This document shows, piece after piece, positions 62,835 to 64,000 of a DNA stretch of 64,000 nt; positions within the stretch are counted from its first letter, which is position 1; each line of letters starts with the position of its first letter. The notes beneath the pieces are model-generated. The model did no database searches, was not told the origin of the DNA, and saw nothing but the letters and a program-made list of their open reading frames with translations. Position numbers and translations under genes: made by a program. This stretch comes from Pseudomonas alcaliphila JAB1. GTDB taxonomy: Bacteria; Pseudomonadota; Gammaproteobacteria; Pseudomonadales; Pseudomonadaceae. Location of the stretch: positions 620,001 to 684,000 of the forward strand of contig NZ_CP016162.1 of NCBI RefSeq assembly GCF_001941865.1. The letters are read 5' to 3'.

Positions 62835-64000
62835 ATGAACGACATCAGCATTCCCGAGCAATACGACCTGCAGACTGCCGCCCTGAAAGTGCCGCCGCAC
62901 TCCATCGAGGCGGAACAGGCGGTGCTCGGCGGCCTGATGCTCGACAACAACGCCTGGGAGCGCGTGCTCGATGGTGTGTCGGATGTCGATTTCTATCGCC
63001 ATGACCATCGCCTGATCTTCCGCGCCATCTTCAAGTTGGCCGAGCGTAACGAACCCTTCGACGTGGTGACCCTGTCCGAGCAGTTGGACAAGGAAGGGCA
63101 GCTGTCGCAGGTCGGTGGCCTGGCTTATCTCGCCGAGCTGGCGAAGAACACGCCGTCGGTGGCCAACATCAAGGCCTATGCGCAGATCATTCGTGAGCGC
63201 GCCACGCTGCGTAAGCTGATCAGCATCAGCAACGAGATTGCCGACAGTGCCTACGCCCCTGAAGGTCGCACTGGCGAGGAGATTCTCGACGAGGCGGAGC
63301 GGCTGATCTTCCAGATCGCCGAAGACCGCCCCAAGACTGGCGGGCCGGTGGGCATCAACGACATTCTGGTCAAGGCCATCGACCGCATCGACACGCTGTT
63401 CAACAACGGTGACGCGATCACCGGCCTGTCCACCGGTTTTGATGACCTGGATAACTTGACCAGTGGCCTGCAGCCGGCCGACATGATCATCGTCGCCGGC
63501 CGTCCGTCGATGGGTAAGACCACTTTCGCCATGAACCTGGTGGAAAACGCGCTGATGCGTAGCGACAAGGCGATTCTCGTCTACTCGCTGGAGATGCCGT
63601 CGGAATCCATCGTGATTCGTATGCTCGCATCCTTGGGGCGTATCGATCAGACCAAGGTACGTGCCGGCCAACTCGACGACGATGACTGGCCGCGTCTGAC
63701 CAGCGCAGTCAACCTGCTCAACGACCGTAAGCTGTTCATCGACGATACCGCCGGTATTTCCCCGAGCGAGATGCGCGCGCGTACCCGCCGCCTGGCGCGC
63801 GAGCACGGCGAAATCGGCCTGATCATGGTCGACTACCTGCAACTGATGCAGATTCCCGGCTCCAGCGGCGACAGCCGGGTCAACGAGATCTCCGAGATCT
63901 CGCGCTCGCTCAAGGGCTTGGCCAAGGAGTTCAACTGCCCGGTCATCGCCCTTTCACAGCTCAACCGTGGTCTGGAGCAGCGTCCCAACAAGCGCCCGAT
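62835..64000 (+). CDS. dnaB: DnaB, replicative DNA helicase (3' end outside window)
   Basis: Opens the replication fork. 388 residues are visible before the window ends; the full protein is about 460. The N-terminal domain starts MNDISIPEQYDLQTAALKVP and HSIEAEQAVLGGLMLDNNAW; the RecA-like domain has Walker A GRPSMGKTTFAMN and Walker B IMVDYLQLM. No intein is seen in the visible part. Confidence 0.97.
   Translation, partial: MNDISIPEQYDLQTAALKVPPHSIEAEQAVLGGLMLDNNAWERVLDGVSDVDFYRHDHRLIFRAIFKLAERNEPFDVVTLSEQLDKEGQLSQVGGLAYLAELAKNTPSVANIKAYAQIIRERATLRKLISISNEIADSAYAPEGRTGEEILDEAERLIFQIAEDRPKTGGPVGINDILVKAIDRIDTLFNNGDAITGLSTGFDDLDNLTSGLQPADMIIVAGRPSMGKTTFAMNLVENALMRSDKAILVYSLEMPSESIVIRMLASLGRIDQTKVRAGQLDDDDWPRLTSAVNLLNDRKLFIDDTAGISPSEMRARTRRLAREHGEIGLIMVDYLQLMQIPGSSGDSRVNEISEISRSLKGLAKEFNCPVIALSQLNRGLEQRPNKRP

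Overview
The window looks like chromosomal core DNA from a gamma-proteobacterium of the genus Pseudomonas. The DNA is GC-rich, the proteins read as Pseudomonas proteins throughout, and marker genes such as fimX, opmH, hisZ and the DUF2065-hisZ-purA order fit that genus. I would guess the mendocina/alcaligenes side of the genus, but that is inference. I see no insertion sequence, prophage, integrase, CRISPR array or rRNA. Two identical tRNA-Leu genes are present.

Layout. Positions 1-3205 (+): the end of msbA and all of hldE, both for lipopolysaccharide. 3348-5845 (+): a pair of acyl-CoA dehydrogenase genes that look like complementary halves of one enzyme. 5925-15225 (-): a block read nudF, DUF1249 (yqiB), cpdA, yqiA, parE, a phytase-like secreted protein, a retropepsin, parC, then a PqiC-like lipoprotein; nudF to parE is the same order as in E. 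coli. 15245-15412 holds a palindromic MITE-like element. 15465-17351 (-) is thiC with its TPP riboswitch upstream, followed by opmH (+). 19412-21608 (-): waaA and a LysR regulator, divergent from an SMR efflux gene. 22094-25128 (+): an FAD oxidoreductase/aldo-keto reductase pair and an unknown protein with a degenerate Nudix-like motif. 25194-26726 (-): a YtjB-like membrane protein with a cyclase-like tail, divergent from serB. 28179-35601 (-): fimX, a PilZ-like protein, psd, a rhodanese and an HDOD protein. 35721-37571 (+): motAB. Then rsgA (-), a membrane methyltransferase and orn (+), queG (-).

From 41272 to the end is one long forward block: nnr, tsaE, amiB, mutL, miaA, hfq, hflX, hflK, hflC, DUF2065, hisZ, purA, a chemoreceptor, (tRNA-Leu x2 on -), rnr, rlmB, rpsF, rpsR, a YybS-like protein, rplI and the start of dnaB. 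It is the counterpart of the E. coli yjeF-to-rplI superoperon, with hisZ added and priB missing.

Working together: the genes cover envelope building (msbA, hldE, waaA, psd, amiB), DNA topology and replication (parC/parE, dnaB, mutL), RNA and translation quality control (orn, rnr, hfq, hflX, miaA, queG, tsaE, rlmB, rsgA, ribosomal proteins), second messengers (cpdA for cAMP; fimX and the PilZ-like protein for c-di-GMP) and motility (fimX, motAB, chemoreceptor).

Most interesting: the split acyl-CoA dehydrogenase pair; GTAG-type REP hairpins that supply the stop codons of three unrelated genes; the pseudo-cyclase domain fused to the YtjB-like protein; a run of nine A at the start of fimX; and a membrane methyltransferase placed between rsgA and orn. 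None is clearly a wholly new system. All calls come from reading the sequence, without database searches.
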